Assembly (NCBI GenBank): GCA_037355855.1 | Contig: CM074764.1 | Span: forward strand, 806,001-870,000 | DNA: 64,000 bases | Direction of reading: 5' to 3' | Origin: Pseudo-nitzschia pungens | Lineage: Eukaryota; Bacillariophyta; Bacillariophyceae; Bacillariales; Bacillariaceae | Part shown: piece by piece, positions 63,243 through 64,000 of the stretch | How positions within the stretch are numbered: the stretch's first letter is position 1 | Layout of the letters: each line of letters opens with the position of its first letter | Program-made: the position numbers and the translations under genes | Notes under the pieces: generated by a model | Seen by the model: only the letters and a program-made list of their open reading frames with translations | The model's database searches: none | Told to the model about the DNA's origin: nothing

Positions 63243-64000
63243 ATGACAAAGATTTCCGCGGCGACTGTGTGGTGGGTCTTGTCGATCGCGGCGTTTTTGG
63301 AATCCGGAACGAATGGGGCATGGGGGTTTTCGTCGACTTCTCCTGTGACCACCACCGCGGCAGAAGGTTTGGCTTGTTCGGATCGGTTCCACACCCTATT
63401 TCCGACCTCCCACCGAACCGACATCCTCCTCAACAGAAACTATGTCACCACAAAATCTGCGAGGAATTCGATGGATCTTTCGTTGTTCTCTTCGTCGTCG
63501 TCGTCGGAAAAAGAAGAAGAAGGAACCGATATTCCGACCACCGAGACGAGTACCATCGGTGTGATCGACTCGATCACCATCGAATACTGCCCGGGATGTC
63601 GCTGGATGACCAAGGCCTTTTGGATGGCCACCGAACTCTTGTCGAAATTCGATGGAAGTTTTAACGGCGAAAACAACGGTCGGCTCGCAATCCGCGGCGT
63701 CACCGTCGTCCCGGCGGGGTCCGGAACCTTTCGCATCACGGCGCGCACGGGCTCCAAATCCGTGCAGCTGTGGGATCGGACCGTCGACGGGGGATTTCCT
63801 CCCATCGATCTGGTGGAATTCGAGCGCCGGGTGGCGGGTTCGGTTTCGACGTGCGGGCGAGGCGGCGACGGGGGAGAGCGTTTGGAAGAGAGCGACAACG
63901 GCAACGACAACAACAACGACAACGTCACCGCCCCATCGGATGGCACCACCCACGTGGTGGTTCGTTACTGTCCCGACGGGTCGCAGCTGCTGAAGGCCGT
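63243..64000 (+). CDS. SelW/Rdx-type CxxC protein, partial (runs off the right end)
   Basis: From the ATG at 63243 (context CCGCCACC before it) the frame stays open to the window end, at least 252 codons. The N-terminus has a hydrophobic core (AATVWWVLSIAAFL) followed by GAWGFSS, possibly a plastid-type signal with an aromatic +1. The first domain is a clear Rdx/selenoprotein-W fold: SITIEYCPGCRWMTKAFWMATELL with a CPGC redox motif (Cys116, Cys119), then VTVVPAGSGTFRITA, LWDRTVDGGFPPIDLVEFERRV. After a Ser/Asn/Asp linker a second copy appears to begin with VVVRYCPDGSQLLKA, where the second cysteine is replaced by Gly. Such proteins are thioredoxin-like thiol oxidoreductases; Cys is used rather than selenocysteine. 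Confidence 0.75.
   Translation, partial: MTKISAATVWWVLSIAAFLESGTNGAWGFSSTSPVTTTAAEGLACSDRFHTLFPTSHRTDILLNRNYVTTKSARNSMDLSLFSSSSSSEKEEEGTDIPTTETSTIGVIDSITIEYCPGCRWMTKAFWMATELLSKFDGSFNGENNGRLAIRGVTVVPAGSGTFRITARTGSKSVQLWDRTVDGGFPPIDLVEFERRVAGSVSTCGRGGDGGERLEESDNGNDNNNDNVTAPSDGTTHVVVRYCPDGSQLLKA

Noticed and set aside
1..64000. CRISPR array, prophage or bacterial operon
   Set aside because: No spaced direct repeats, no phage genes, and genes are spliced and carry eukaryotic targeting signals.

Overview
The window looks like nuclear DNA of a diatom, probably pennate. Six proteins (ABC1 kinase, ClpS-like adaptor, LCIB-type carbonic anhydrase, TrpD, an unknown 596-aa protein and possibly the Rdx protein at the right edge) begin with a signal peptide followed by an 'ASAFAP'-like motif with an aromatic residue at +1. 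That is the bipartite plastid signal of algae with complex red plastids. Genes are monocistronic, on both strands, mostly intronless or with one or two introns of about 95-225 bp, and are separated by AT-richer spacers full of GTA/TAC-rich short repeats. I infer this from content only; no species is named.

Layout. 0.7-11.8 kb: a small secreted protein, a two-exon Mic10-like MICOS subunit, an S/R/P-rich ORF, a plastid ABC1/UbiB kinase, a plastid ClpS-like adaptor, and a three-exon CRAL-TRIO + GOLD lipid-transfer protein. 12.2-19 kb: very GC-rich, low-complexity genes: a URI1 (unconventional prefoldin) homologue whose reading frame changes twice, a PIG-S-like two-TM protein, and a nuclear coiled-coil protein with one frame change. 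19.7-25.6 kb: a type-B carboxylesterase relative with an altered nucleophile elbow, convergent with a secreted M11 (gametolysin) protease. 25.6-32 kb: a gene-poor AT-rich stretch with triplet foldbacks and one small spliced TM protein. 32-37.7 kb: a PEBP-like secreted protein, a degenerate tRNA-Ala-like sequence, a two-TM protein and a MITE-like foldback. 37.7-50 kb: NSUN2/Trm4 methyltransferase (frame-broken), a six-repeat helicase-associated-domain protein, an LCIB-family carbonic anhydrase, a large acidic repeat protein and an isochorismatase-like hydrolase. 50-64 kb: a large plastid protein of unknown function, an EF-hand/TM protein (frame-broken), plastid TrpD (frame-broken), a secreted Cys-containing protein, a small conserved-looking protein, and a SelW/Rdx-type thioredoxin-like protein that runs off the right end.

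Functional themes are plastid biology (CO2 concentration, protein turnover, tryptophan synthesis, prenyl-lipid/quinone kinase) and secreted or cell-surface proteins (M11 protease, esterase relative, PEBP-like, GPI-like tails). Two features stand out across the window. First, a family of intergenic GTAAGGTTA/TAACCTTAC motifs. Second, an unusual number of otherwise convincing genes broken by exactly one base: five genes carrying six events, plus one possible further case. The second pattern must be separated into consensus error and real frameshifting before the broken gene models are used.
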